Under the pieces are notes generated by a model that ran no database searches, was not told the origin of the DNA, and was given only the letters and a program-made list of their open reading frames with translations. From Proteobacteria bacterium ST_bin14 (GTDB lineage Bacteria > Pseudomonadota > Alphaproteobacteria > Sphingomonadales > Sphingomonadaceae), in NCBI GenBank assembly GCA_002083655.1, contig MSXR01000017.1, positions 62,001-126,000 of the forward strand: DNA of 64,000 nucleotides, given 5' to 3'. Positions 9,060 to 17,787 of the stretch are shown here, piece by piece. Position numbers and translations under genes: made by a program. Position 1 is the first letter of the stretch; each line of letters starts with the position of its first letter.

Positions 9060-10169
9060 ATGACGACTCCCCTCGCCGCTTCGCCGGGTGCCACCCACGA
9101 CAACCCCATCGGCCTGGACGGCTTCGAATTCGTCGAATTCTGCGCACCGACGCGCGGCATTATCGAACCTGCATTTACGGCGATGGGCTTTACCCGCATC
9201 GCGCATCACCGCTCTAAGGATGTCGATCTGTGGCGGCAGGGGGCGATCAACCTGATCGTCAATTACCAGCCGCGCAGCCACGCCGCCTATTTCGCCGCAG
9301 AGCACGGCCCCTCAGCATGCGGCATGGCGTTCCGCGTCAAGGATGCAGCGCAAGCCTATGCCACCGCCATTGAGCGGGGAGCGGAGCCGGTCGAGACGCA
9401 GACTGGGGTGATGGAACTGCGCATTCCCGCCATTCGCGGCATCGGCGGCGCCCTGATCTACCTTGTCGACCGATATGACGATGAGCTGTCGATCTACGAC
9501 ATTGATTTCATCGCGCTGGACGGGGTTGATCAGCACCCGGTGGGTGCCGGGTTCAACATCATCGATCACCTGACGCACAACGTCTATGGCGGGCGGATGG
9601 CGCATTGGGCAGGATTTTACGAGCGCATCTTCAACTTCCGTGAAATCCGTTTCTTCGACATCAAGGGCGAGTATTCCGGCCTGACCTCAAAGGCGATGAC
9701 CGCGCCCGACGGCAAAATCCGCATTCCGCTGAACGAGGAAGGCAAGGCGGGCGGTGGCCAGATCGAGGAATATCTGCGCGCGTATAATGGCGAGGGTATC
9801 CAGCATATCGCGCTGATCTGCGACGATCTGATCACCTGTATCGACCGGCTGAAGGCCAATGGCGTGCCGCTGATGACGGCGCCGCCCGCCACCTATTACG
9901 CGATGCTCGACGAACGCCTGCCCGGCCACGGCGAACCGGTCGCCGAGCTGAAAGCGCGCGGCATCTTGCTCGACGGATCGACCGAAGGAGGCGACCCGCG
10001 CCTGCTGCTACAGATATTCGCGCAACCGCAAATCGGCCCGCTTTTCTTCGAATTCATCCAGCGCAAAAAGGATGAAGGCTTTGGCGAGGGCAATTTTACC
10101 GCGCTGTTCAAGTCGATCGAGCGCGATCAGCTGGAACGCGGCGTGCTCGGCGCTGAGGTGGTGGCATGA
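9060..10169 (+). CDS. hppD: 4-hydroxyphenylpyruvate dioxygenase
   Basis: A 369-residue non-haem iron enzyme that converts 4-hydroxyphenylpyruvate to homogentisate in tyrosine breakdown. It has two VOC-fold halves. The C-terminal half carries the 2-His-1-carboxylate iron triad: H170 (IIDHLTHNV), H249 (GIQHIALI) and E331 (FFEFIQRK), with spacing equal to that of characterised bacterial enzymes. The conserved C-terminal GFGEGNFTALFKSIERDQ gates the active site. The ATG follows GGAGACCCC. Its stop overlaps the start of the next gene by 4 bp. Homogentisate dioxygenase and fumarylacetoacetase genes are not in the window, so the rest of the pathway must lie elsewhere. Confidence 0.97.
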   Translation: MTTPLAASPGATHDNPIGLDGFEFVEFCAPTRGIIEPAFTAMGFTRIAHHRSKDVDLWRQGAINLIVNYQPRSHAAYFAAEHGPSACGMAFRVKDAAQAYATAIERGAEPVETQTGVMELRIPAIRGIGGALIYLVDRYDDELSIYDIDFIALDGVDQHPVGAGFNIIDHLTHNVYGGRMAHWAGFYERIFNFREIRFFDIKGEYSGLTSKAMTAPDGKIRIPLNEEGKAGGGQIEEYLRAYNGEGIQHIALICDDLITCIDRLKANGVPLMTAPPATYYAMLDERLPGHGEPVAELKARGILLDGSTEGGDPRLLLQIFAQPQIGPLFFEFIQRKKDEGFGEGNFTALFKSIERDQLERGVLGAEVVA

Positions 10170-10711
10170 CCCCACCCTTCGCCCTCGCCCGCATCCACCA
10201 CGTCGCCTATCGCTGCCGCGATGCTAAGGAGACGGTCGAATTTTACGAACGCGTCCTCGGCATGCGTTACACCAACGCCTTTGCTGAAGATCATGTACCC
10301 TCCACCGGCGCCTATGATCCGTATATGCACGTCTTCCTCGATTGCGGTGGGGGCAATGTGCTCGCGTTTTTCGAGCTGCCGAACCAGCCCGACATGGGCA
10401 AAGACCCCAACACCCCAGCCTGGGTGCAGCATCTGGCGTTTGAAGTCGCCGATATGGACACGCTCCACGCCGCCAAGGCGCATATCGAGGCGCAGGGCGT
10501 GGATGTGCTGGGGCCAACCTATCACGGCATATTCCGCTCCATCTATTTCTTTGATCCCAATGGCCACCGGCTCGAACTCGCCTGCAACATCGGCACGCCT
10601 GATCAATATGCCGAGCTGGAACGCGTCGCGCCGCTGATGCTGGAAGAATGGAGCCAGACCAAAAAGGCACCGCAGCACGCGGCATGGCTGCATGTCGAGG
10701 CCAGCGAGTAA
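10166..10711 (+). CDS. VOC family protein (glyoxalase/dioxygenase fold) coupled to hppD
   Basis: A 181-residue VOC-fold protein. The first residues ALARIHHVAYRCRDAKETVE with the following FYERVLGM are a typical glyoxalase/bleomycin-resistance module start. Candidate metal ligands are H near residue 11 (IHHVAY), H in WVQHLAFEV and E in HRLELACN. Translation is coupled to hppD through the ATGA overlap, which implies a joint role in aromatic amino-acid breakdown, perhaps as an extradiol-type dioxygenase or isomerase. The exact reaction is not known to me. The C-terminal 35 residues after the metal site are helical and charged. Confidence 0.8.
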   Translation: MTPPFALARIHHVAYRCRDAKETVEFYERVLGMRYTNAFAEDHVPSTGAYDPYMHVFLDCGGGNVLAFFELPNQPDMGKDPNTPAWVQHLAFEVADMDTLHAAKAHIEAQGVDVLGPTYHGIFRSIYFFDPNGHRLELACNIGTPDQYAELERVAPLMLEEWSQTKKAPQHAAWLHVEASE

Positions 10712-10810
10712 GGCAGCAATTTTTTTCGAATCGCTGTCGATTCCGCTCGCGCTCGCGCGTCTCCCCGATACGATCACGCTGGGTGGTCGCGATGAGAGGG
10801 ATGGACTGCG

Positions 10811-11161
10811 ATGAAATATCTGCTGACGATCTATGAAAACGAAGCCACCTATGATGACGGCACCGGTGCCGCGATGGGTGCGATCATTGAAAAGCACATG
10901 GCGTTCGGGGCTGAAAATGGCGCGGCGATCCTGAACGGCGCTGGCCTGCAGCCCGTGGCAAGCGCAACCACCGTGCGCACTGACAGCGGCAAGCAGACGT
11001 TGCACGACGGCCCCTTTGCCGAAACCCGCGAACAGCTCGGCGGCTTTTACATGATTGAGGCAGCCGATCTCGATGCGGCCATCGCCATCGCAAAGAAAGT
11101 ACCGCTGGCAGCAGATGGCGCGATTGAGGTTCGCCCGATCATCAGCCCGCCGGGAATGTGA
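10811..11161 (+). CDS. YCII-related (DGPF-motif) protein
   Basis: A 116-residue protein with the DGPF box in LHDGPFAETREQLGGFYMIE, followed by the DAAIAIAKKVPLAADGAIEV tail that ends YCII/DGPF domains. The fold is ferredoxin-like. Genes of this kind are habitually next to ECF sigma factors of the ECF42 group, as here, where its TGA overlaps the GTG of the sigma gene by 4 bp. They are presumed to modulate or be controlled by that sigma factor; the biochemical role is not settled. The ATG follows GAGAGGGATGGACTGCG. Confidence 0.85.
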   Translation: MKYLLTIYENEATYDDGTGAAMGAIIEKHMAFGAENGAAILNGAGLQPVASATTVRTDSGKQTLHDGPFAETREQLGGFYMIEAADLDAAIAIAKKVPLAADGAIEVRPIISPPGM

Positions 11162-12381
11162 GCACAGCCGCACTTGATGCGGTATTTCGGGCGGCCGGTG
11201 GGCGGATTATCGCTGCGCTGGCCGCCCGGTTCCGCAATCTCGATTTGGCTGAGGAGTGTTTTGCGGAGGCCTGCGCACGCGCCGTATCCGGCTGGTCGCG
11301 CGAATTGCCGCGCGATCCGGCGGGATGGCTTTACCGCGTTGCCGAACGTGCAGCGCTTGATCAGTTGCGCCGTGCGGGCACCCGCGAAACCGCCATTTTG
11401 CCCGAACCGGAGCCCGAACCGACGGCGGAGGACTTGATGATGGCCGATGCCCGTCTTATTCCCGATCAGCGGCTGCAGTTGATCTTTGTCTGCTGCCATC
11501 CAGCCATCCACGCAGAGGCGCGCGCCGCGCTGACTCTGCGGCTGGTGTGCGGGTTATCGACCGAGGAAATCGCCCGTGCCTTCCTGATCAGCGAGCCAAC
11601 GCTTGCCCAGCGCCTGGTGCGCGCCAAAAAGAAGATTGCGGTCGCCGGCATACGGTTCCAAACGCCCGGCCCCGATGCCTGGCCAGACCGGCTTGATGCG
11701 GTGCTGAGCACGATCGAGGTCGCTTATGCCCATGCTCATGCCGATGGCGCAGGCAGCGGTCGCCATGCTGATTACGCCAGCGAGATGCTGGGCATTACGG
11801 CCACGCTTGCGTCAATGATGCCCGCCGAGGCAGAGGTTCTCGCGCTCGCCGCAATGGTTCGCTTTGCCGAAGCGCGCCGCCCTGCCCGCACCAACCCCGA
11901 TGGCGGAATGGTGCCGCTCTCAGAGCAAGACCCCGCCCGCTGGGATGCCGCATTAATCGCGCAAGGCCGTGCCTATTTCGGGGCCGCCGCCCGGCTGGCC
12001 CCGCGCGCGCCGCGCGTCGTTGCCGCGCTGCTTCATGCCGAATGGTGCGCGCGCCCCTCGTTGGCGGAGCCGCCGCCCTGGGCCAATATCCTGACAATCT
12101 ATGATGCGCTGCTGACGGTGCGTGATGATGTGATTACCCGACTGAACCGCGCGGTCGCCCTGGCAGAAGTGGTGGGACGCGAAGCGGCGCTGGAGGAAGT
12201 GGACGCGCTGGACGCACCGGGGCTGGCGCACTTCCTGCCCTATCATGCGGTCCGCGCCGGATTGCTATCGCGGCTGGGGCTGAACGGCGCGGCGCGCGAA
12301 GCCTATGACGCAGCGCTGGCGCTGGGACCGGGAGAGGCAGAACGCCAGTGGCTGGAACGGCGGCGAAGCGAGGTGGCGTAA
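11158..12381 (+). CDS. ECF42-type sigma factor (sigma-70 family with C-terminal helical domain)
   Basis: A 407-residue protein starting at a GTG that overlaps the YCII stop codon. Sigma region 2 is at about residues 5-75 (NLDLAEECFAEACARAVSGW, then WLYRVAERAALDQLRR) and region 4 at about 105-165 (LTLRLVCGLSTEEIARAFLI, then SEPTLAQRLVRAKKKI). The remaining 240 residues form the helical, TPR-like extension (DUF6596 region) that sets this group apart from ordinary 180-residue ECF factors. No anti-sigma gene is adjacent, in line with the group, where the C-terminal extension is thought to carry the control function. The neighbouring DGPF protein is the usual partner. Confidence 0.9.
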   Translation: MSTAALDAVFRAAGGRIIAALAARFRNLDLAEECFAEACARAVSGWSRELPRDPAGWLYRVAERAALDQLRRAGTRETAILPEPEPEPTAEDLMMADARLIPDQRLQLIFVCCHPAIHAEARAALTLRLVCGLSTEEIARAFLISEPTLAQRLVRAKKKIAVAGIRFQTPGPDAWPDRLDAVLSTIEVAYAHAHADGAGSGRHADYASEMLGITATLASMMPAEAEVLALAAMVRFAEARRPARTNPDGGMVPLSEQDPARWDAALIAQGRAYFGAAARLAPRAPRVVAALLHAEWCARPSLAEPPPWANILTIYDALLTVRDDVITRLNRAVALAEVVGREAALEEVDALDAPGLAHFLPYHAVRAGLLSRLGLNGAAREAYDAALALGPGEAERQWLERRRSEVA

Positions 12382-12397
12382 TGCTGCGGCACGGTGC

Positions 12398-12868
12398 TTA
12401 ACCGCAGCCGATAATGCCTGCTGCGGGCACAATCACGCTGTCCTTGCCCGCCTGGTCAACGCGCACCGTCGCGCTTGGCACCGCCGCGCCGTCGACCAGA
12501 TCGCCGCGTTTGACGATGTCCATGTCCACACTCACGCGGTAATCGCCGCCGGCATAATCGGTGGTGGTTGCAAAGCCCAACTGCGCCGTGCCGGATTGCC
12601 CTACCCTCACCAGATCGGTCACCGTCCCACCCGGCGCAAAGCGCACCCCGGCGGGGCTGGCACTGACCATCATGATCAACCCGTGACTGGGGGTTTGCGA
12701 CCATAGAAAGGCGGCGCAGCTACCCGTGGGCAGTTCCTGGCGCGGGATGGTGCCAATTGGCAGGCCATCAATCGATGCCGTCGTAACGGCTGGCGCTTCC
12801 GGCGCGGTTTGGGCAGCAGCGGCCAGCGTTGCCGTGGCAGCCATCAGGACGGATAAAGCGATCTTCAT
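12398..12868 (-). CDS. Secreted protein of unknown function, coupled to prepilin peptidase
   Basis: A 156-residue protein with a plain signal peptide (MKIALSVLMAATATLAAAAQ) and a mature part of mixed beta character. Two cysteines (GSCAAFLW near residue 49 and the penultimate GCG) could form a disulfide linking the two ends. I do not recognise the family. Its ATG overlaps the stop of the prepilin peptidase gene (ATGA), so the two are translated together; a role in the envelope near the peptidase is possible but unproven. It converges on the sigma factor gene with a 16-bp gap. Confidence 0.65.
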   Translation of the reverse strand: MKIALSVLMAATATLAAAAQTAPEAPAVTTASIDGLPIGTIPRQELPTGSCAAFLWSQTPSHGLIMMVSASPAGVRFAPGGTVTDLVRVGQSGTAQLGFATTTDYAGGDYRVSVDMDIVKRGDLVDGAAVPSATVRVDQAGKDSVIVPAAGIIGCG

Positions 12869-13647
12869 AGACCAAACATTAGCATAGCAAGCGCCGTCGG
12901 GTAAGCCGCGATCGCCAAAAGCGCGCCAAATGGCAGCCGATCATCCGCCCGTGCCCCACGCCCGGTGGCCAGCCAGAACAGCACCACCCCCAGCCCCGCC
13001 ATCGCTGCCAGCACCAACGTAATCGGCAGTAACCGCCAGCCGATCCACAACCCAATGGCACCCAGCAACTTGGGATCGCCCCCGCCCAGCCCTTCGCGGC
13101 CACGATAGGCCCTATACCCCGCCCCCACCGCCCACAGACCAGCAAAGCCAGCAAAACCGCCGATCAGCCGATCCGCCACCTCTGGCGCGATGCCCAGCAG
13201 GCCGCTCGCCAACCCAGCCAGCGCCAGCGTGATCGTCAGCCGGTCGGGCAGCCAGAATTCGGTGACGTCCAGCGCGGCAAGCGCCAGCAGCAACCAGCCA
13301 AACACCGCCACCGCCAGCGCGGCGGTGCCGCCAACCAGCAACCCTGCCGAAAGCCCGATCAGCAGCCCGACAAGCTCAATCTGCCAATGAATCGGATCAA
13401 TCGCCGCGTGGCAGCGTCGGCACCGTCCACGGCTTGCCAGCGCGCTGAGCAACGGCACCAACTCATGCGGCTTCAGCACAGACTCGCATGAATCGCAGTG
13501 CGATCGCCCCGCGATCACTGATCTGCCCTGCGGCCAGCGCACGACCAGCGCGGCAATGAAACTACCAAAAATCGCCCCCAATATCGCCAGACCAGTCGGC
13601 ATCAGCCATGCCGAGGCCGAGATGATAGATAGGGCTGCGTCGTCCAT
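12865..13647 (-). CDS. Prepilin peptidase (A24 family leader peptidase/N-methyltransferase)
   Basis: A 260-residue polytopic inner-membrane aspartyl protease that cleaves type IV prepilin or pseudopilin leaders. The N-terminal cytoplasmic zinc site is complete: CDSC at about residue 52 and CRRC at about 75. The catalytic aspartates are in ALDVTEFWLPDRLT and in the GGGDPKLLGAIGLWIG motif (GxGD). The A24 core and N-methylase-type N-terminal domain give the size of PilD/TadV-long forms. No pilin, secretin or ATPase genes lie nearby, so it acts on products encoded elsewhere. It overlaps the small secreted-protein gene downstream by 4 bp. Confidence 0.9.
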   Translation of the reverse strand: MDDAALSIISASAWLMPTGLAILGAIFGSFIAALVVRWPQGRSVIAGRSHCDSCESVLKPHELVPLLSALASRGRCRRCHAAIDPIHWQIELVGLLIGLSAGLLVGGTAALAVAVFGWLLLALAALDVTEFWLPDRLTITLALAGLASGLLGIAPEVADRLIGGFAGFAGLWAVGAGYRAYRGREGLGGGDPKLLGAIGLWIGWRLLPITLVLAAMAGLGVVLFWLATGRGARADDRLPFGALLAIAAYPTALAMLMFGL

Positions 13648-13730
13648 GGGTTTTGGCGATAGGCGAATTGTATTCGCGTCACCACCGGTCTAACGCGCGG
13701 GCAATCATCCTTCCCGCCGGAGCATCCCCC

Positions 13731-14930
13731 ATGGCCAGCCAATCCTCGCATGATCCCGTCGTCATCGTTTCCTATGCACGCACGCCAATGGGCAGCTTTC
13801 AGGGATCGCTATCCGGGGCGTCTGCCACAGAATTAGGGGCAGCAGCGGTTGGCAGCGCGGTCGAACGCGCTGGCCTGTCAGGGGCGGCAATTGAGCGGAT
13901 TTACATGGGCTGCGTGCTGCCCGCAGGGCTCGGCCAGGCCCCTGCCCGCCAGGCCGCACTGAAAGCTGGCCTGCCCGATCATATCGAGGCGACAACGGTG
14001 AACAAGATGTGCGGCAGCGGGATGCAGGCAGCGATTATGGCGGCAGATGCGCTCGCAGCGGGCTCTGTCGACTTGCTGATTGCAGGCGGGATGGAGAGCA
14101 TGACCAACGCGCCCTATTTGTCGCTAAAGCACCGCAGCGGCGCGCGCATTGGCCATGATGTGCTGAAGGATCACATGTATCTCGACGGGCTGGAGGATGC
14201 CTATCAACCCGGCAAGCTGATGGGCAATTTTGCCGAGGATACCGCAGCCGACTATCAGTTCACGCGCGCACAGCAGGATGATTACGCCATCGCCTCGCTC
14301 ACCCGCGCCAAAGCCGCGCAGGATTGCGGCGCGTTCGACCGCGAGATCACGCCAGTCGAAATCGCCGGTCGCAAGGGCAGTGTAACGGTCGACAAGGACG
14401 AACAGCCGCTAAAGGGCGATCCCGCAAAAATCCCCACGCTGAAACCAGCGTTTTCAAAGGACGGCACCGTTACCGCCGCCAATGCATCGTCGATATCAGA
14501 CGGGGCGGCGGCGCTGGTGATGACGCGGCTGTCGGTGGCGGAAAAGCTGGGCCTTACCCCGATTGCGCGGATCGTTGCCACGGCGGGCCACGCCCATGCC
14601 CCTGCCCTGTTCACCACCGCGCCGGTGTTTGCGATGCGCAAAGCACTGGAAAAGGCGGGATGGCAGGCCAGCGATGTCGACCTGTTCGAAGTCAACGAGG
14701 CTTTTGCTATTGTCGCCATGATCGCGATGCGCGACCTGGGGCTGTCGCATGACGTGGTGAACATCCACGGCGGCGCCTGCGCATTGGGCCACCCGATTGG
14801 CGCGAGCGGCGCGCGGATCATGGCCACGCTGATCTCTGCGCTACAAACCACCGGCGGCAAACGCGGGCTGGCGAGCCTGTGCATTGGCGGGGGTGAGGCC
14901 ACGGCGGTGGCGATTGAAATGATGGCGTAA
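13731..14930 (+). CDS. Acetyl-CoA C-acyltransferase (thiolase)
   Basis: A 399-residue thiolase. The frame opens at 13653, but the ATG at 13731 has a GGAG site and starts with the family-typical IVSYARTPMGSFQGSLSG region a few residues later. The catalytic residues are all present: C94 (KMCGSGMQ), H354 (ALGHPIGASG) and C384 (LCIGGGEA). The N-terminal NKMCGSGM box and length fit biosynthetic/degradative acetoacetyl-CoA thiolases (AtoB/PhaA class). It would condense two acetyl-CoA or cleave acetoacetyl-CoA. The gene is separate from the beta-oxidation cluster at 43-60 kb. A divergent prepilin peptidase gene lies upstream. Confidence 0.93.
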   Translation: MASQSSHDPVVIVSYARTPMGSFQGSLSGASATELGAAAVGSAVERAGLSGAAIERIYMGCVLPAGLGQAPARQAALKAGLPDHIEATTVNKMCGSGMQAAIMAADALAAGSVDLLIAGGMESMTNAPYLSLKHRSGARIGHDVLKDHMYLDGLEDAYQPGKLMGNFAEDTAADYQFTRAQQDDYAIASLTRAKAAQDCGAFDREITPVEIAGRKGSVTVDKDEQPLKGDPAKIPTLKPAFSKDGTVTAANASSISDGAAALVMTRLSVAEKLGLTPIARIVATAGHAHAPALFTTAPVFAMRKALEKAGWQASDVDLFEVNEAFAIVAMIAMRDLGLSHDVVNIHGGACALGHPIGASGARIMATLISALQTTGGKRGLASLCIGGGEATAVAIEMMA

Positions 14931-15057
14931 TCGATGCGATTGGTGCGGTCGGGTTCTCGCCGGGCATCATCCATCGCATGTCGGCGGCGGCTAGCCCGTT
15001 GAACCAGCGGCAGCAAGCATGGTGGCGTATCGCGTCTGCTGGTGGCAAAGAAAGGCC

Positions 15058-16530
15058 ATGATGGCTGCCCGCCCTAATCGCGGATTATTACCGGCGTTGT
15101 GCCTGGCGCTGCTGGCTGGCTGCAACCAGCGCAGCGATGTTGGGCCGGTGGTGGTCAGCGCCATTGGCGCGCGCCCGGTGCTGGTTGATCCGGCGCGAAA
15201 CCTGCTGAGCGGGCCAACGCGCTTGCTGCTCAATTCAGCCGCGCAGGGGCTGGTGCGGTTCGACGCCGCTGGGCAGATCGCGCCAGGCCTTGCCGAACGC
15301 TGGATCGTGATCGACAACGGCATGAGCTATATTTTCCGCCTGCGCGAAGCCGAATGGGCCGACGGCAGCCGCGTAACGGCGGGTCAGGTGGTTGACGGCC
15401 TTCGTCGTCAGTTGGCGGGCCGGTCGCGCAATCCACTGCGCCCCTATCTTACCGCGATTGATGAAATTGTGGAGATGACGCCACAGGTTATCGAAGTGCG
15501 GCTGAAGCGCCCCCGGCCTGATCTGTTAAAGCTGTTCGCGCAACCCGAACTTGCTTTGACGGGTGATCGCGTCCGGGGCGGCAGCGGCCCGTTTCGCATT
15601 TCCCCAAGCGGTAAAAACGGCGTGCTGCTCAATCCGGCCTTTGATCCCGCGCGGAGTGCCAGCGACGACATTGAAGAGCCAAGTCCCGAACAATCAGTCC
15701 ATCTGATCGGCGAGCGCGCCGCACGCGCGATTGTGCGCTTTGCGGAACGCCAATCCGATCTGGTGAGTGGGGGCAGCTTTGTTGACTGGCCGTTGCTCCA
15801 ATTCGTCACCATCGCGCCCGCCAATTTCCGGCTTGATCCCGCCGCTGGGCTATTCGGGCTGGCCATCACCAACCGGGAGGGGTTTTTGGCCAGTGCCGAC
15901 AACCGGGCAGCCCTGGCGCAGGCGATTGATCGCACAGCCTTGGTGTCAGCCTTTGCGCCCGGCTGGCAAACCACCGAGCAGATTTTGCCCGAATCGCTCG
16001 ATTCCGCCCGTGCCCCAGCGCTGGCCAGTTGGTCGGCCTTGTCGCTTGCCGATCGGCAGGATGGCGCGCGGAGCAGGGTAAGCCGTTGGAAGGCGACCCA
16101 TGAAGGTCCGCTAACCGTGCGAATTGCGCTGCCCAGCGGGCCGGGCGCGACAATTTTGTTCGGCTTTGTCGGGGCGGCATTTCGGTCGATCGGCGTTGAA
16201 CCGCGCCGGGTGTCACTGGATGCACGGGCCGATCTGCGCCTGATCGACGCAGTAGCACCCTATGACAGCGCCCGCTGGTATCTCGCCACGGCTTGCCAAC
16301 CCTGCAGCGCGGACGCCATTACCGCACTTGATGCCGCACGCGACGCCGATACGCTCGCTGATCGCGCGCAGCGTATTGCCGATGCTGATGCCCTGTTGAG
16401 CGAGGATGCGGCTTTCATCCCCCTCGCCCGTCCGCTACGCTGGTCTTTGGTCGCGTTGCGGCTGCGTAAATGGCAAGGGAACGCACGCGCCTGGCATCCG
16501 TTAAACCAGTTGCGCGACGAAAGCAGATAG
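15058..16530 (+). CDS. ABC transporter substrate-binding lipoprotein, family 5
   Basis: A 490-residue exported lipoprotein. The ATG at 15058 (or the adjacent one at 15061) begins a signal peptide that ends in the lipobox LALLAGC at about residue 22. The mature part shows the family 5 (oligopeptide/nickel binding) order: LVRFDAAGQIAPGLAERW, then YIFRLREAEWADGSRVTAGQ, then FAQPELAL and a C-terminal lobe. The sequence is shorter and more divergent than OppA, and no permease or ATPase gene is adjacent, so it could be an orphan receptor or act with a transporter elsewhere. The next gene follows after 5 bp. Confidence 0.78.
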   Translation: MMAARPNRGLLPALCLALLAGCNQRSDVGPVVVSAIGARPVLVDPARNLLSGPTRLLLNSAAQGLVRFDAAGQIAPGLAERWIVIDNGMSYIFRLREAEWADGSRVTAGQVVDGLRRQLAGRSRNPLRPYLTAIDEIVEMTPQVIEVRLKRPRPDLLKLFAQPELALTGDRVRGGSGPFRISPSGKNGVLLNPAFDPARSASDDIEEPSPEQSVHLIGERAARAIVRFAERQSDLVSGGSFVDWPLLQFVTIAPANFRLDPAAGLFGLAITNREGFLASADNRAALAQAIDRTALVSAFAPGWQTTEQILPESLDSARAPALASWSALSLADRQDGARSRVSRWKATHEGPLTVRIALPSGPGATILFGFVGAAFRSIGVEPRRVSLDARADLRLIDAVAPYDSARWYLATACQPCSADAITALDAARDADTLADRAQRIADADALLSEDAAFIPLARPLRWSLVALRLRKWQGNARAWHPLNQLRDESR

Positions 16531-16535
16531 GGGCC

Positions 16536-16970
16536 ATGGCAAAGCAAACCACGCGACTGGACCCCGAACAGGTCCGCAAGCTCGCCGCTCACCTGCCGCT
16601 GGGGCGCGACGCCGCCGCCGTGCGCAAACGTATTGAGAGCATGGAACACCTGCTCGAAGGGTTAGTCACCATTCCCGGCCTGAACCGCAAAGTCGGGCTG
16701 GACGTAATCCTTGATTTCATCCCGGTCGCCGGCCCCACGATCGCCGCTGCAATGGGCGGGTGGATGATGTGGGAAGCGCGCAACCTGGGCATGACCAAGA
16801 CGCATATGGCGCGAATGGCCGGCAATATCGGCATTGATTATCTGCTCGGCCTGATCCCCTGGGTCGGCGCGGTGCCCGATTTTTTCTTCCGATCGAACAC
16901 GCGCAATCTGAAAATGGTGAAGCGCTTCATGGATCGTCACCACCCGTCCACGGCGATTATTCAGGGCTAG
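16536..16970 (+). CDS. DUF4112 family membrane protein
   Basis: A 144-residue protein starting at ATG 16536 (AGGGGCC upstream, 5 bp after the lipoprotein stop). The block LDVILDFIPVAGPTIAAAMG and the second block IDYLLGLIPWVGAVPDFFF give the two glycine/proline-bearing hydrophobic hairpins that define DUF4112. Function of the family is unknown; it is widespread in alphaproteobacteria and probably sits in the inner membrane. Co-transcription with the solute-binding lipoprotein gene is likely from the spacing, without implying a shared task. Confidence 0.85.
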   Translation: MAKQTTRLDPEQVRKLAAHLPLGRDAAAVRKRIESMEHLLEGLVTIPGLNRKVGLDVILDFIPVAGPTIAAAMGGWMMWEARNLGMTKTHMARMAGNIGIDYLLGLIPWVGAVPDFFFRSNTRNLKMVKRFMDRHHPSTAIIQG

Positions 16971-16979
16971 GCTCAGCCG

Positions 16980-17711
16980 TCAGCGTCGCCCCCGCCAGAT
17001 TTTGATGGCAGCACCGGGTGCCAGCCCGCCCTGATGCGCCGGGCACGCCGCAAAGCGCAGTTTCTTGTCCATGCACAGCCAGATTTCTTCGAGCCAGCCC
17101 TGACGAGTCGCGGTGATCCGCATCATGTTGGCCTGCAACCCCGGATTGGCGCGGGCTACTGCCGTCGCAAGCTGCCCCGCCGTCAGCCGACGCCGCGACA
17201 GTGCGTTCATATCCGGGTAGCGCAACCGTCCGAACACCCCGGTCGCCTTATCAAAATAATCACCGGGCGTGATGTTCATGCAGGTGCCGTGCTTGGCCCA
17301 TTCATGCTGCAACAACTGGGCGGACGGGGTGGCGCACAGGTTTTTGCGGATGACGGCGGCGGGCAAAATTTCTGCCGCTTTGCAATATTGCGGCCATTTC
17401 TCTCCCGTTCCGTCGGGCCACAGGCCGTGCAGCGTAAAGCCGAACCGGTTGTCGCCCCCGCACTGGAATTGGGCAGAGGCATCGCGCGCATTGCTGCGGC
17501 AATATTGCGGCGTCCAGCTGATCGCCAGTGTGTAACTGCCAATCGGCAACAGGCGCTGGGGCTGGCTCGCGCTGGGGCCGTCCGCGCGCGGCACCGGCAC
17601 CTGATCAGGCACCGCGCAGCTATAGGCCTGGGCCTTCGCCACGCCGGGCATTGCCACCGACGCCCCGAACAACATGAGCGCGGCAAGCTGGTGCCTGGGC
17701 ATTACTGGCAT
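16980..17711 (-). CDS. Secreted ribonuclease T2 family protein
   Basis: A 243-residue protein from the ATG at 17711, which gives a clean signal peptide (LAALMLFGASVAMPGVAKAQ). The longer frame to 17816 lacks a ribosome site. Both conserved active-site segments are present: FTLHGLWPDG (CAS I, with the first catalytic histidine) and HEWAKHGTC (CAS II, with the glutamate, lysine and second histidine). Several cysteines suit a periplasmic disulfide-bonded enzyme. RNase T2 cleaves RNA through 2',3'-cyclic phosphates with little base preference, so this probably scavenges extracellular or periplasmic RNA. It converges on the DUF4112 gene. Confidence 0.93.
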   Translation of the reverse strand: MPVMPRHQLAALMLFGASVAMPGVAKAQAYSCAVPDQVPVPRADGPSASQPQRLLPIGSYTLAISWTPQYCRSNARDASAQFQCGGDNRFGFTLHGLWPDGTGEKWPQYCKAAEILPAAVIRKNLCATPSAQLLQHEWAKHGTCMNITPGDYFDKATGVFGRLRYPDMNALSRRRLTAGQLATAVARANPGLQANMMRITATRQGWLEEIWLCMDKKLRFAACPAHQGGLAPGAAIKIWRGRR

Positions 17712-17787
17712 AACATTCCCTTTATGCTGCAATTTACTGCAATTTGCTGCTTTATACTGCCACTTGCGCGCCAACGATAGGCAAAGC

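Noticed and set aside
12865..13647. Part of a type IV pilus or type II secretion locus
   Set aside because: Only the prepilin peptidase is present; no pilin, ATPase, platform or secretin gene lies nearby.
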